From contig NZ_SDOY01000116.1 of the NCBI RefSeq assembly GCF_004117935.1, forward strand, positions 1 to 64,000: DNA of 64,000 nt, read 5' to 3'. Every line of letters starts with the position of its first letter. Positions within the stretch are counted from its first letter, which is position 1. Positions 1-8,381 of this stretch are shown piece by piece. The DNA comes from Streptomyces roseicoloratus. Its GTDB lineage: Bacteria; Actinomycetota; Actinomycetes; Streptomycetales; Streptomycetaceae. Made by a program: the position numbers and the translations under genes. The notes under the pieces were generated by a model. It was given only the letters and a program-made list of their open reading frames with translations, was not told the DNA's origin and searched no databases.

Positions 1-14
1 CTAGTGACCTGGTT
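1..14 (+). repeat. Left terminal inverted repeat of the IS630 element
   Basis: CTAGTGACCTGGTT matches the inverted right end at 13 of 14 positions. The CTAG includes the presumed TA target dinucleotide. Confidence 0.85.
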
Positions 15-105
15 TTGAGGTCGTGGGTCGCCACGTGAGGCGTCTGCTGTTTCAGATTGCGGGGTTCGCCTGCGGCAGGTCATGCGTTCACGCTGTCCTG
101 TGTGC

Positions 106-1191
106 ATGGGCGATACCCGGCTGGAACCTGTCGTGTTGTCGGACGTCGAGCGGCTGACGCTGGAGAACTGGGCCAAGCGCCGCTCGACCGCACAGGGGCT
201 GGCCGTTCGCGCACGCATCGTGCTGGCGTGCGCGAACGGCTGGAACAACACCGTGGTCGCCGCGCGACTCGATGTCGGCAGAGACACCGTGCGCCGATGG
301 CGCACACGGTTCCTGCGCGACCGCCTCGACGGACTCACGGACGAGCCGCGGCCCGGAGTGCCGCGGACCATCACCGACGCCCAGGTCGAAGAGGTAGTGG
401 TCCGCACCTTGGAAGAGACACCGCCGGCCGGGACACACTGGTCGAAACGGGAGCTGGCCAAGGTCGTGGGGATCTCCCCGGCCAGTGTCCTGAGGATCTG
501 GCACGCCTTCGGCCTCCAGCCGTGGCGGACCGAGACGTTCAAGATCTCCCCGGACCCGTTCCTGATCGACAAGATCCGTGACGTCGTCGGCTTGTATCTC
601 GCTCCGCCGGCGAACGCCGTGGTGTTCGCGGTCGACGAGAAGCCACAGATCCAGGCCCTCCAGCGGACCGCTCCGGTCCTGCCGATGATTCCCGGAGTGC
701 CCGAGCGCCGGAGCTTCGACTACGTCCGACACGGGACCGTCGACCTGTTCGCCGCCCTGAACACCGCGACCGGCAAGGTCATCACCAAGCTGTCCGCGCA
801 GCACCGGGCAGTCGACTTCCGTGACTTCCTCGACGAGATCGACCGCCAGACCGAGCCCGGCCTGGCGGTCCACGTGATCTGTGACAACCTTTCCGCCCAC
901 AAGGCGCCCGTCGTGCACAAGTGGCTCCTCGCGCACCCCCGCTTCCGGCTGCACTTCACGCCGACGTACTCGTCGTGGATCAACCAGGTCGAGCGGTGGT
1001 TCGCCGAGCTGGAACGGCGCTGCCTCGCACGCGGGGTGTTCTGCTCACTCGACGACCTCAAGACCGCACTCGAAGAGTGGATCAAGGTCTGGAACGACCA
1101 GGCCAAGCCCTTCACCTGGACCAAGACCGCCGACCAGATCCTCGACCGCATCTGCCGCTACTGCGACAGGATCTCCGAACCAGTTCACTAG
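106..1191 (+). CDS. IS630-family transposase
   Basis: This 361-residue protein catalyses strand transfer of the insertion sequence at TA dinucleotides. The N-terminal part (about residues 10-75) is a helix-turn-helix DNA-binding region containing [14 protein letters not shown], followed by a second winged-helix region ([15 protein letters not shown]). The catalytic DDE triad is visible in [12 protein letters not shown] (first Asp), [10 protein letters not shown] (second Asp) and [11 protein letters not shown] (Glu), the usual IS630 pattern. The length is normal and the frame is open, so it may be active. The start at 106 is chosen because family members usually begin just before the LEPVVLSD motif; an in-frame ATG at 82 is the alternative. 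No strong ribosome-binding site is visible before either start. The stop codon lies inside the right terminal repeat. Confidence 0.9.
   Translation: MGDTRLEPVVLSDVERLTLENWAKRRSTAQGLAVRARIVLACANGWNNTVVAARLDVGRDTVRRWRTRFLRDRLDGLTDEPRPGVPRTITDAQVEEVVVRTLEETPPAGTHWSKRELAKVVGISPASVLRIWHAFGLQPWRTETFKISPDPFLIDKIRDVVGLYLAPPANAVVFAVDEKPQIQALQRTAPVLPMIPGVPERRSFDYVRHGTVDLFAALNTATGKVITKLSAQHRAVDFRDFLDEIDRQTEPGLAVHVICDNLSAHKAPVVHKWLLAHPRFRLHFTPTYSSWINQVERWFAELERRCLARGVFCSLDDLKTALEEWIKVWNDQAKPFTWTKTADQILDRICRYCDRISEPVH
1178..1191 (-). repeat. Right terminal inverted repeat of the IS630 element
   Basis: This is the inverted partner of bases 1-14. Its CTAG supplies the stop codon of the transposase (plus strand TAG, 1189-1191) and of fdhD (minus strand TAG, 1188-1190). 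Confidence 0.85.
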
Positions 1192-2024
1192 CCGTTCTCC
1201 AGCGCGATCCGGTGCTCGCCCGCGTACACGTTCATGTCCTGCCCCCGCAGGAAGCCGACCAGCGTCATCCCCGACTCGATCGCCAGGTCCACCGCGAGCG
1301 AGGACGGTGCCGACACCGCCGCGAGCACCGGGACGCCCGCCATCACCGCCTTCTGCACCAGCTCGAACGAGGCCCGCCCGGACACCAGCAGCACCGCCCG
1401 CTCCAGCGGCAGCCGCCCTTCCCGCAGCGCGCGGCCCACCAGCTTGTCGACCGCGTTGTGCCGGCCCACGTCCTCTCGTACGTCGAGCAGTTCGCCGTCC
1501 TCCGAGAACAGCGCCGCCGCGTGCAGACCGCCGGTCCGGTCGAAGACCCGCTGTTCCGCCCGCAGCCGCTCCGGCAGCGCCGCGAGCAGCCCGGGCGTCA
1601 GCCGCACCGGAGGGCGGTCGGCGATCGGGAAGCGGGCCGTCGTGCGCACCGCGTCCAGGCTCGCCTTGCCGCACAGCCCGCACGACGAGGTCGTGTAGAC
1701 GTTCCGTTCCAGCGTGATGTCGGGGACGGTCACGCCCGGCGCCAGCTGCACGTCCACCACGTTGTAGGTGTTCGAGCCGTCCGCCGTCGCCCCCGCGCAG
1801 TACACGACGTTCCGCACGTCCTCGGCGGCGGCCAGCACGCCCTCGCTCACCAGGAAGCCGACCGCGAGCGCGAAGTCGTCGCCGGGCGTGCGCATGGTGA
1901 CGGCGATCGGCCGCCCGTTCAGCCGGATCTCCAGCGGCTCCTCCGCCACGAGCGTGTCCGGCCGTATGCCGACCGCCCCGCCCCGCACGCGCACCACACG
2001 CCGCCGCTCCGTGACCCGTCCCAT
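1188..2024 (-). CDS. fdhD: Formate dehydrogenase accessory sulfurtransferase FdhD
   Basis: FdhD passes sulfur from a cysteine desulfurase to the molybdenum cofactor of formate dehydrogenase, which is needed for activity. The 278-residue length is normal. The conserved CxxC loop is present as [10 protein letters not shown] (Cys115 and Cys118), as are the family motifs [13 protein letters not shown] near the N-terminus and [11 protein letters not shown] and [14 protein letters not shown] in the C-terminal half. No formate dehydrogenase subunit lies in the window. Its TAG stop coincides with the CTAG end of the neighbouring IS630 element, so insertion appears to have happened inside the stop codon without changing the product. 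It faces away from the ketosynthase gene across a 203-bp gap. Confidence 0.93.
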   Translation of the reverse strand: MGRVTERRRVVRVRGGAVGIRPDTLVAEEPLEIRLNGRPIAVTMRTPGDDFALAVGFLVSEGVLAAAEDVRNVVYCAGATADGSNTYNVVDVQLAPGVTVPDITLERNVYTTSSCGLCGKASLDAVRTTARFPIADRPPVRLTPGLLAALPERLRAEQRVFDRTGGLHAAALFSEDGELLDVREDVGRHNAVDKLVGRALREGRLPLERAVLLVSGRASFELVQKAVMAGVPVLAAVSAPSSLAVDLAIESGMTLVGFLRGQDMNVYAGEHRIALENG

Positions 2025-2227
2025 GGTCGCTGCACCCGTTTCTGTCCGTGCGGGACGCCTCTGTCACCGCGGAACGCCCCCAGGGGCCTGATCGGCCCAT
2101 TCTCCTCTTGTCACGGTCGAACAGGCACTTCGGGTGAATCTTGGTGGTTTACGTCACCGGTTACCCATCAGTCGCTGGCAAGACTGGGTCCTCCTGCCGC
2201 AATCGAACCACCGAGGGGGTCCCCGGG

Positions 2228-3172
2228 ATGACGGGCACTCGCATCGCCGCGCTCGGGCACTACCAGCCCGCCAAGGTGCTCACCAACGACGACCTGGCCG
2301 CCCTCGTGGAGACCAGCGACGAGTGGATCACCAGCCGGGTCGGCATCCGCACCCGGCACGTCGCGGGCCCCGAGGAGCCCGTCGACGAGCTCGCCGCGCA
2401 CGCCGCCGGCAAGGCCCTCGCCGCCGCCGGGCTCGGCGCCGCCGACATCGACCTCGTCCTGGTCGCCACCTCCACCGCGATCGACCGCTCGCCGAACACG
2501 GCCGCCCGCGTCGCCGCCCGCCTCGGCATGGGCTCGCCCGCCACCATGGACCTCAACGTGGTCTGCGCCGGCTTCACCCATGCCCTGGCCACCGCCGACC
2601 ACACGATCCGCGCCGGCGCCGCCCGCCGCGCCCTGGTCATCGGCGCCGACAAGATGACCGACGTGACGGACTGGAGCGACCGCACCACCTGCGTCCTGGT
2701 CGGCGACGGTGCGGGCGCCGCCGTCGTCGAGGCCACCGACACGGACACCGGTGCCATCGGCCCCGTGCTGTGGGGCTCGGTTCCGGAGATGGGCCACGCC
2801 GTCCGCATCGAGGGCACGCCGCCGCGCTTCGCCCAGGAGGGCCAGAGCGTCTACCGCTGGGCCACCCAGCAGCTCCCGGCCCTGGCCCGCCAGGCCTGCG
2901 CACGCTCCGGCATCCGCCCCGAGGACCTGGCCGGAGTCGTGCTGCACCAGGCCAACCTGCGCATCGTGGAGCCGCTCGCCGCGAAGATCGGCGCGGTCAA
3001 CGCGGTCGTCGCCCGCGACGTCGTCGACTCCGGCAACACCTCCGCGGCCTCCGTCCCGCTCGCCCTCGCCAAGCTCGTCGAACGCGGCGAACTCCCCTCC
3101 GGCTCCCCGGTGCTGCTCTTCGGCTTCGGCGGCAACCTCTCGTACGCGGGCCAGGTCGTCCGGGTCCCGTAG
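2228..3172 (+). CDS. Beta-ketoacyl-ACP synthase III family protein
   Basis: This 314-residue thiolase-fold enzyme would condense an acyl-CoA with malonyl-ACP to start fatty-acid or polyketide synthesis. The FabH catalytic triad is visible: Cys113 in NVVCAGFTHAL, His240 in VVLHQANLRI and Asn270 in DSGNTSAASV. The start at 2228 follows a GAGGGGG ribosome-binding site and gives the classical FabH N-terminus; longer upstream frames are rejected. No acyl-carrier protein, FabD or FabF neighbours are present, so this looks like a stand-alone paralogue rather than the housekeeping fab cluster copy. It could serve fatty-acid initiation or a CoA-ester transfer role, which sequence alone does not separate. 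Confidence 0.88.
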   Translation: MTGTRIAALGHYQPAKVLTNDDLAALVETSDEWITSRVGIRTRHVAGPEEPVDELAAHAAGKALAAAGLGAADIDLVLVATSTAIDRSPNTAARVAARLGMGSPATMDLNVVCAGFTHALATADHTIRAGAARRALVIGADKMTDVTDWSDRTTCVLVGDGAGAAVVEATDTDTGAIGPVLWGSVPEMGHAVRIEGTPPRFAQEGQSVYRWATQQLPALARQACARSGIRPEDLAGVVLHQANLRIVEPLAAKIGAVNAVVARDVVDSGNTSAASVPLALAKLVERGELPSGSPVLLFGFGGNLSYAGQVVRVP

Positions 3173-3371
3173 GGGCTCCGGGGCGGTTTCCGTGGCGGTG
3201 CCGTGGCGGTTCCGCGTCACGGCAGGAGCCGGTGCGGCGGCGTCACCTGATCGGCAGAGCCCGGTGGCGACGGCCTCGGGGCGGGCCTAGCTTCGATCGC
3301 GGCGAGGGTGTGCAGCCAGGCCGTCCGCGGAACCTCTCCGCGTCCGCCCTCGCGTGACCTGGAGGACCGTC

Positions 3372-4202
3372 ATGCGCGCGATACGCGTAGCTTCCGCCGC
3401 CCTGCTGGCCGCCGTCCCGTTCTTCCTGGCGGCGCCCGCGGCACCGGCGGACGACGGTGACCTCCCGGACGGCGTCTTCCCCAAGGACGCCGCCGACTTC
3501 CCGAAGGCGGGCGCCGACATCCTCACGGACGGCGCTGCCTTCCTCGACGGCCCCGACGTCCTCACGGACGGCCCCGACGTCCTCACGGACGGCCCCGACG
3601 CCCTCAAGGACGGCCCGGAAACCCCCGAGGACACTCCTGACTTCCTGAAGACAGCGCCTGACTTCGTCAAGAACCGCCCCGACCTCCCGAAGGACGGCCA
3701 CGACCTCCCGAAGGACGACCACGGCCCCGCCAAGGAAGACCACGGTCCCGTCAAGGACGGCACCGGGCACGGCATCACCTCCTTCGGCTTCTCCGTGACG
3801 CCGCAGACCGTCGCTCCCGGCGGCACCGTCACGCTCGCTTCCGACGGCTGTGAAGTCCCCACCGTGACCGTCGAGTCGGGCGTCTTCGACACCGTCACCC
3901 TGAACAAGGGGCGCCAGGGCACCGCCACCGTCGACCACGACGCCAAGGCCGGCGCCCGGTACGAGGTCACCTTCGACTGCAAGGGCGAACGCGGCACCAC
4001 CACCCTCACCATCGCCGGCGGCGGACACCATCCCGACCCCGACCGCGCCACCGGCGCCCGCAAGGGCGTCAAGGCCGGCTTCGGCTCCGACGGCATCGGC
4101 ACCACCGAACTGGTCACCGGAGCCGTGCTCATCGTGGGCGCGCTCGGCTCGGCCGTCGTCCTGACGCGCCGCCGCGAACCCGCCGACACCACGGAGCGCT
4201 GA
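3372..4202 (+). CDS. Repeat-rich exported protein with C-terminal membrane anchor
   Basis: This 276-residue protein has an N-terminal Sec-type signal peptide (about residues 1-28) and then a low-complexity Asp/Pro/Lys-rich stretch (about 30-125) built from degenerate repeats such as VLTDGPD and LPKDGHD. A beta-rich domain of roughly 80 residues (about 135-215) follows. The C-terminus has a hydrophobic segment (LVTGAVLIVGALGSAVVLT) and a basic RRR tail, the layout of a sortase-sorted surface protein, but no LPxTG or LAxTG motif precedes it. GGAGGA at 3361 is a strong ribosome-binding site. The next gene is a class F sortase, and such pairs recur in Streptomyces, so this is probably an envelope protein linked to that sortase. 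Its molecular role is unknown. Confidence 0.75.
   Translation: MRAIRVASAALLAAVPFFLAAPAAPADDGDLPDGVFPKDAADFPKAGADILTDGAAFLDGPDVLTDGPDVLTDGPDALKDGPETPEDTPDFLKTAPDFVKNRPDLPKDGHDLPKDDHGPAKEDHGPVKDGTGHGITSFGFSVTPQTVAPGGTVTLASDGCEVPTVTVESGVFDTVTLNKGRQGTATVDHDAKAGARYEVTFDCKGERGTTTLTIAGGGHHPDPDRATGARKGVKAGFGSDGIGTTELVTGAVLIVGALGSAVVLTRRREPADTTER
3551..3611 (+). repeat. 21-bp in-frame tandem repeat
   Basis: The unit CCCCGACGTCCTCACGGACGG occurs twice perfectly and then partially, encoding DVLTDGP. Copy-number change in multiples of 21 bp would keep the frame. Confidence 0.85.
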
Positions 4203-4384
4203 CGGGGCGCCCGGGGGCCCGAGACAGCCCCTCCGCCCCGGTGTGACGAGGACCGGGTCGGAGGGGCGCCATACGACGGGACCGCGGGCCGTCCGGAACG
4301 GGCGCGGTGCGGAGAGGCGAGACGTGAAGACGCGTCGCGGAGAGGCGACGTCGCGGAGACGCGAAGCCGAGGAGACGACGAGAG

Positions 4385-5041
4385 GTGGGCGGGACGCACG
4401 TGGAGGGGTCGGTCGGACACCGCCGGCGCGGCGCATGGGGAGTGATCGCCGTGGTGCTCCTGGTGGGCGTGCACCTGGTCCGCGACGGGTCCGGCGACTG
4501 GCGGACCGACGGCCCTCCGCAGCCCCTCGCGGCCGCCGCGCCCGGTCTGCCGCCCGCCGCCACCGGTGCGGTGCCCGATCCGCTGGACGCCTCCCCGCCG
4601 GTACGGGTCCGTGTGCCGGCGGTCCGGATCGACGCCCCGGTGACCCGCGTCGGCCTGGACGCCGAAGGGTGGATCGACGCGCCGGCCCCGGACGCCCCCA
4701 ACCTGGCGGGCTGGTTCACCGGCGCCGTCACGCCCGGGGAGCGGGGCACCGCCGTCGTCGTCGGCCACGTCGACACGCCCGCGGGCCGGGCCGTCTTCTA
4801 CGACCTCGGCGCGCTCGCCCGGGGCAAGCGTGTGGAGATCGTCCGCGCCGACGGGCATACGGCGGTGTTCACCGTGTACGGCGTCGAGGCCGTCCCCAAG
4901 GACGCCTTCCCCGCACGGCGGATCTACGGCTCCACCGGCAGCCCGGAACTCCGTCTGATCACCTGCGGCGGCCCGTTCTCGCCGGACGGAGGCTACGAGA
5001 GCAACGTCGTCGTCTCGGCCCGACTGACCGAGGTCCGCTGA
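4385..5041 (+). CDS. Class F sortase
   Basis: Sortases are membrane-tethered cysteine transpeptidases that process or attach exported proteins at the cell envelope. This 218-residue protein has one N-terminal membrane segment (about residues 17-32), a Pro/Ala-rich linker and a sortase domain from about 72. The catalytic residues are visible as His128 in VVVGHVDTP, Cys194 in LRLITCGGPF and Arg213 in VVVSARL. The pattern GHVDTPAGRAVFYDLG is typical of class F enzymes of actinobacteria. The GTG start follows a GAGGAG at about 4370. It lies 183 bp after the membrane-anchored repeat protein, its probable partner. Class F substrates are poorly defined, so target specificity is not predicted. Confidence 0.88.
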   Translation: MGGTHVEGSVGHRRRGAWGVIAVVLLVGVHLVRDGSGDWRTDGPPQPLAAAAPGLPPAATGAVPDPLDASPPVRVRVPAVRIDAPVTRVGLDAEGWIDAPAPDAPNLAGWFTGAVTPGERGTAVVVGHVDTPAGRAVFYDLGALARGKRVEIVRADGHTAVFTVYGVEAVPKDAFPARRIYGSTGSPELRLITCGGPFSPDGGYESNVVVSARLTEVR

Positions 5042-5372
5042 CGCCGCCCGCCCCGCCGACGCCTCCCTCCGCCGACGTCTCCGGCCATCAAGGTCCTGGG
5101 CCGTCAACGACTCTCTCCACCGCCGGCGACCTGACGGACTTCCGTCCTGGACTGGACCTGGAAGGCCTTCTCGTGGTCAATGTTGCGTCCACGGAGCAGG
5201 CGTCGGGGGGCGTCTGGCTCCCAGGATCCAGGGCGCAGGGCCCAGAGCCCAGAGCCCAGGGCCCACGGCGCGGGACCCAGGACAGAGCTCAGGGCGCAGG
5301 ACCCGGGGTGCCCGAACGTCCGGCCGCCCAGTCGGGCGCGCCCGTCGCCCGCCCGGCCCTACGGCGGCGCGG
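5042..5372. other. Intergenic gap with short degenerate repeats
   Basis: This 331-bp stretch between convergent genes has no credible coding frame. Bases about 5220-5290 are an imperfect array of CCCAGAGC/GCGCAGG-like units of 8-11 bp. No clear intrinsic terminator is visible. Confidence 0.6.
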
Positions 5373-6650
5373 TCAGCCGATGCCCTGACGGTCCGGCTCC
5401 AGTGCGAAGGCCCGGTCCGCGGCGGCCGGCACCGTGAGCTCCACCAGTTCGACCAGCAGCGCCCGGTGCCGCAGCAGCGGCTCCCGGCGTTCCTCGGGCA
5501 CCATCGAGAGCAGGTCGTCGAGACCCGCCAGCATCCGCCGCGACACCTGCGGACTGCTCCCGGCGGCGCCCCGCATCTCGGCGAAGCCCAGATCCACCAG
5601 ATCCGCCCACTCCGGCACGTCCTGCACGAGCCGCACCGGGCCCCGGCCGTCCCGCCCCTCGCGGTACTCCACCGCGCCGAGCGGCCGGTGGGCGAGCGCC
5701 GCCAGGAACTGGACGATCCGGTCCAGGCACTGCACGGCCGTCGTCGGGTCGTTGACGGCCGGGGACAGCGCGCGCAGCCCGATGTCCGAGAGCTGCCGCA
5801 GCCCGAAGCCCAGATCCTGGTGGAAGGTCCGCTCGATCCCCACCGACACCGAGGTTCCCAGCCCCTTGGGCGCCGGCCCGCCGTACACGGCGAGGACCGG
5901 CGTCCCCGGCACCACGAAGTCGCCCGTGCGGGGCAGCACGCGCAGCACCAGTCCGTGCCGCCGCGCGACCCGGACGAACCGCACCACGTTCACGTCCCGC
6001 AGCACCCCGGCCCGTCCCCGGTGCACCACATGCCCCGTGACCGGACCGAGGTCGCCGACGCCGCCCTCGTACCAGGGCATCTTCGTCAGCACCCGGAACG
6101 CCTCCTGGGTGATCCGGTCCACCACGTGCCCCACCCGCATCAGGCGCAGCGTCGAGTTCACGTACGCCACGAAGAGCAGCAGGCTGAGGCCCACGAGCAC
6201 CAGCGTCACGATCGACTGCGCCAGCGGCACGCCCGTCACGAGCTGCGGGTCGGTCTCGCTCTCGTACGAGGTGAGCACGAGCAGGGACAGCACGAAGGTG
6301 GCGAGGAAGACCGAGAAGGTGGCCTTGGTGATCCGGCTGCGGATGAAGATCCGCACCACCCGGGGGCTGAACTGCCCGCTCGCCATCTGCACCGCGACCA
6401 GCGAGATCGAGAAGACGACACCGATGAAGGTCATCATCGCCGAGCTGACGGTGGTCACCACCGTCTTCGCGTCCTCCGCGATCCCCACCAGCTCGCCCAG
6501 TGCCTCGTACTCGCCCTCCTCCCGGAGCGCGTCGACGATCGCCCGGTCGGTCCCTTCGCACAGCCACCAGACCACCAGGACGAGGGCCATGGTGGCGACC
6601 GGAGCGAACCAGAAGGTGTCCCGGAGGTGCTCCCGGAGGGGGGACAGCAT
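5373..6650 (-). CDS. DUF2254 family membrane protein
   Basis: This 425-residue protein matches the DUF2254 family of predicted integral membrane proteins, whose function is not established. Four hydrophobic helices are visible in the N-terminal half: FWFAPVATMALVLVVWWLC, a segment around MMTFIGVVFSISLVAVQ, FSVFLATFVLSLLVL, and SIVTLVLVGLSLLLFVAYV. The family signature FSPRVVRIFIRSR follows the second. The C-terminal half is soluble and includes SDIGLRALSPAVNDPTTA, another conserved DUF2254 block. The start at 6650 (MLSPLREHLRD) is preferred; a GTG at 6722 would add a Pro-rich extension. It lies opposite tRNA-Leu and is not in an obvious operon. Confidence 0.82.
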   Translation of the reverse strand: MLSPLREHLRDTFWFAPVATMALVLVVWWLCEGTDRAIVDALREEGEYEALGELVGIAEDAKTVVTTVSSAMMTFIGVVFSISLVAVQMASGQFSPRVVRIFIRSRITKATFSVFLATFVLSLLVLTSYESETDPQLVTGVPLAQSIVTLVLVGLSLLLFVAYVNSTLRLMRVGHVVDRITQEAFRVLTKMPWYEGGVGDLGPVTGHVVHRGRAGVLRDVNVVRFVRVARRHGLVLRVLPRTGDFVVPGTPVLAVYGGPAPKGLGTSVSVGIERTFHQDLGFGLRQLSDIGLRALSPAVNDPTTAVQCLDRIVQFLAALAHRPLGAVEYREGRDGRGPVRLVQDVPEWADLVDLGFAEMRGAAGSSPQVSRRMLAGLDDLLSMVPEERREPLLRHRALLVELVELTVPAAADRAFALEPDRQGIG

Positions 6651-6780
6651 CCGCGGCCGGGGATAGCGGGCGGCGCGGGGCGCGGCCGCGGGCGGGGGAG
6701 GAAGCGGAGAAAGCGGGCTCACTCCGCGCAGGCTAGCCCGCCGCTGCGCCGATGCGCGGCACTGACCACGGGAAACGCTG

Positions 6781-6810
6781 GTGAAAGCCGCCTCGAACCC
6801 CTGGTAGAGT
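6781..6810 (+). promoter_or_regulatory. Probable tRNA-Leu promoter
   Basis: A TAGAGT -10 box (6805-6810) lies 18 bp after GTGAAA (6781-6786), about 45 bp before the tRNA. TGGTAGAGT is the usual form before Streptomyces tRNA genes. The -35 match is weak. Confidence 0.45.
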
Positions 6811-6854
6811 TGTCCATGTCGCCGCGGGGAACACCCGGGGCGGCGAGACACCTG

Positions 6855-6942
6855 GTCCGGGTGGCGGAATGGCAGACGCGCTAGCTTGAGGTGCTAGTGC
6901 CCTTTATCGGGCGTGGGGGTTCAAGTCCCCCCTCGGACACCA
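6855..6942 (+). tRNA. tRNA-Leu (anticodon GAG)
   Basis: The 88-nt class II tRNA has a 7-bp acceptor stem (GTCCGGG with CTCGGAC, one G-U pair). The anticodon stem CTAGC/GCTAG encloses the loop TTGAGGT, giving anticodon GAG, and a long variable arm follows. The T arm reads GGGGGTTCAAGTCCCCC, and discriminator A and an encoded CCA end the gene. It reads CUC/CUU leucine codons and is not the TTA-reading bldA tRNA. The 3' end shows no integrase or att duplication nearby. Confidence 0.96.
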
Positions 6943-6945
6943 CGA

Positions 6946-6980
6946 CGGAAGGCCCCGACGGAAGTCGGGGCCTTCCGCGT
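6946..6980 (+). terminator. Intrinsic terminator after tRNA-Leu
   Basis: GGAAGGCCCCGAC (6947-6959) and its perfect complement (6964-6976) form a 13-bp stem with a GGAA loop, followed by GCGTTTCC. It lies 4 bp after the tRNA CCA. Confidence 0.85.
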
Positions 6981-7034
6981 TTCCCCGTGCTCGTCTCCGG
7001 CCCCATGCCGTGTCCCGCCCGCTCGCGCACCGCT

Positions 7035-7748
7035 TCACCCGCCCTTGCGCGCCACGACCAGCCGGCAGCGCGGACTGCCGTCCTCCCGCACGCCGAGGGA
7101 CCGCATCGGCAGCCACTCCACGGTGAAGCCGGCGTCCTCCAGACGGGCGCGGACGTCGGCGAGGCGGAACGTCCGGTAGTACATGACGAACGGCGGCCGC
7201 CACAGCGCGTTGCGCACCCGCATCACCGCGTCGAACCCCCACAGCGTCCAGTACGGGGCGGAGCCCACGCGCGGCGGCGCCGGGAGCGGGAAGGCGAAGG
7301 TGCCACCGGGCCGCAGGGCGCCGTGGACCTGGGCGAAGAGGGTGCGCTGCTCGGCGGGCAGGAAGTGCCCGAAGGCGCCGAAGCTCACCGCCAGGTCGAA
7401 GGCGGGGGCGAAGGGCAGGGCCAGGGCGTCGGCCCGGACGAGCGTCGCCGCCGGGTGGGCGCGGCGGGCCTCGGCGAGCATCCCCTCGCTGAAGTCGACC
7501 CCGGCGGTCCGGCCCGCGCACACCGAACGCAGGACCGACAGGCCCGCGCCCGTGCCGCAGCAGACGTCCAGGCCCGTGCCGAAGGGGCCGAGCGGCTCCA
7601 GGGTCTCCGCGACCGCCGTCAGGAGCCGGTCGGAGGTGCGGAAGGGCGTGGCGTCGAACTTCGCGGCGAGCAGGTCGTAGCCGTGCTCGACGGAGGACAG
7701 CGCCTGCCGGGTCAGCTCGCGGAGCGTGGGGCCCTCGGGAGAGAACAT
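7035..7748 (-). CDS. Class I SAM-dependent methyltransferase
   Basis: This 237-residue protein has the Rossmann-like methyltransferase fold. Motif I is LDVCCGTGAGLSVL, the acidic end of strand 2 is AGVDFSEGML, motif II is the ADALALPFAPAFDLAVSFG region, and motif III is LRPGGTFAF. The C-terminal part (MYYRTFRLADVRARLEDAGF) resembles small-molecule methyltransferases of the UbiE/Methyltransf_11 group. The substrate cannot be told from sequence. It is transcribed toward the tRNA terminator and stands alone. The ATG at 7748 is the only good start. Confidence 0.85.
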   Translation of the reverse strand: MFSPEGPTLRELTRQALSSVEHGYDLLAAKFDATPFRTSDRLLTAVAETLEPLGPFGTGLDVCCGTGAGLSVLRSVCAGRTAGVDFSEGMLAEARRAHPAATLVRADALALPFAPAFDLAVSFGAFGHFLPAEQRTLFAQVHGALRPGGTFAFPLPAPPRVGSAPYWTLWGFDAVMRVRNALWRPPFVMYYRTFRLADVRARLEDAGFTVEWLPMRSLGVREDGSPRCRLVVARKGG

Positions 7749-7752
7749 GCCT

Positions 7753-7913
7753 CCGACCCTACGACGAACCCGCCCTGGCCCTTGCGGCGCGCCCGCCTGA
7801 CCCTACGACGAACGCGCCCCGGCAGTACGACGAACCCGCCCTGGCCCTTACCGCGCGCCCGCCCCGGCCCTCACCGCGCGCCCGCCCCGGCCCTTACGGC
7901 GCGCCCGCCCCGC
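7753..7913. repeat. Degenerate tandem repeat, about 35 bp unit
   Basis: The gap between two minus-strand genes is filled by variants of TACGACGAACCCGCCC followed by TGGCCCTTACCGCGCGCCCG and by GCGCGCCCGCCCCGGCCCT units. No gene is seen. Confidence 0.7.
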
Positions 7914-8381
7914 TTACAGCGCGCTGCTCACCGGCGGCGGTACGCCCCAGGCGGGTGCGGTGCCGGTCAGCTGGCAGATCAGCAGGTAGAGGGGGATGGG
8001 CGGGGTGTACGGGGAGTCGCCGTCGGGATGGTGGATCAGCCGCGGCCGACGGTCCGGGATCACCGCGCCGGGCGCGTAGCAGGCGGGCAGCGGCCAGGTC
8101 AGTTCGTGCTCCGAACCGGCCGGGACCAGCCACCACCACCAGTCGGCGTCGGCGTAGACGCAGCCCTTGGCGGGCAGCCGGGACAGGATGCGGAAGCCGT
8201 AGCGGGCGGGCACGCCGACGGCGTCGCAGCCCAGGGTGGCCGACAGGTCGGCGGGCACGGGCAGCCGGGTCACGCCGACGGGCGTGGGGGAGAGGAGGGA
8301 GGATGCCGCGGAGGGTCCGGAGGCGGGCCCGGGCGCCCTGCGGGCGCGCGAGGCCAGCAGCGTCGCCAGCGACCTCAGCAC
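7914..8381 (-). CDS. Conserved hypothetical protein coupled to ATP-binding protein
   Basis: I do not recognise a functional family. The 155-residue product has an Ala/Pro-rich N-terminus and a compact domain from about residue 38, with an unusual run of four tryptophans in DADWWWWLVPAG, reminiscent of the start of a nucleotide- or ligand-binding beta domain. The GTG start at 8381 overlaps the stop of the upstream ATP-binding gene (GTGCTGA), so the two are translationally coupled. That places it in the regulatory cluster with the XRE and DUF397 genes, where such small partner proteins are common in Streptomyces. Confidence 0.65.
   Translation of the reverse strand: MLRSLATLLASRARRAPGPASGPSAASSLLSPTPVGVTRLPVPADLSATLGCDAVGVPARYGFRILSRLPAKGCVYADADWWWWLVPAGSEHELTWPLPACYAPGAVIPDRRPRLIHHPDGDSPYTPPIPLYLLICQLTGTAPAWGVPPPVSSAL

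Larger units (their letters stand above)
1..1191 (+). mobile_element. IS630-family insertion sequence
   Basis: The element carries one transposase gene and near-identical inverted ends. The left end reads CTAGTGACCTGGTT and the reverse complement of the right end reads CTAGTGAACTGGTT. IS630/Tc1 elements insert at TA and duplicate it; a TA lies at 2-3 and again at 1189-1190, so the element proper is about 4-1188. Only one base of left flank is visible, so the target duplication cannot be confirmed on that side. The right end abuts the 3' end of fdhD. Confidence 0.88.

Noticed and set aside
2034..2227. Operator around GTCACCGGTTAC before the ketosynthase gene
   Set aside because: The core ACCGGT is symmetric but the arms are too short and imperfect to support a site.
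5466..6884. 472-residue plus-strand frame opposite the DUF2254 gene
   Set aside because: The protein is His/Arg/Pro-rich shadow sequence and runs into tRNA-Leu; the minus strand has a real membrane family.
6855..6942. tRNA-Leu as an integration site
   Set aside because: No integrase, excisionase or duplicated tRNA 3' end occurs nearby.
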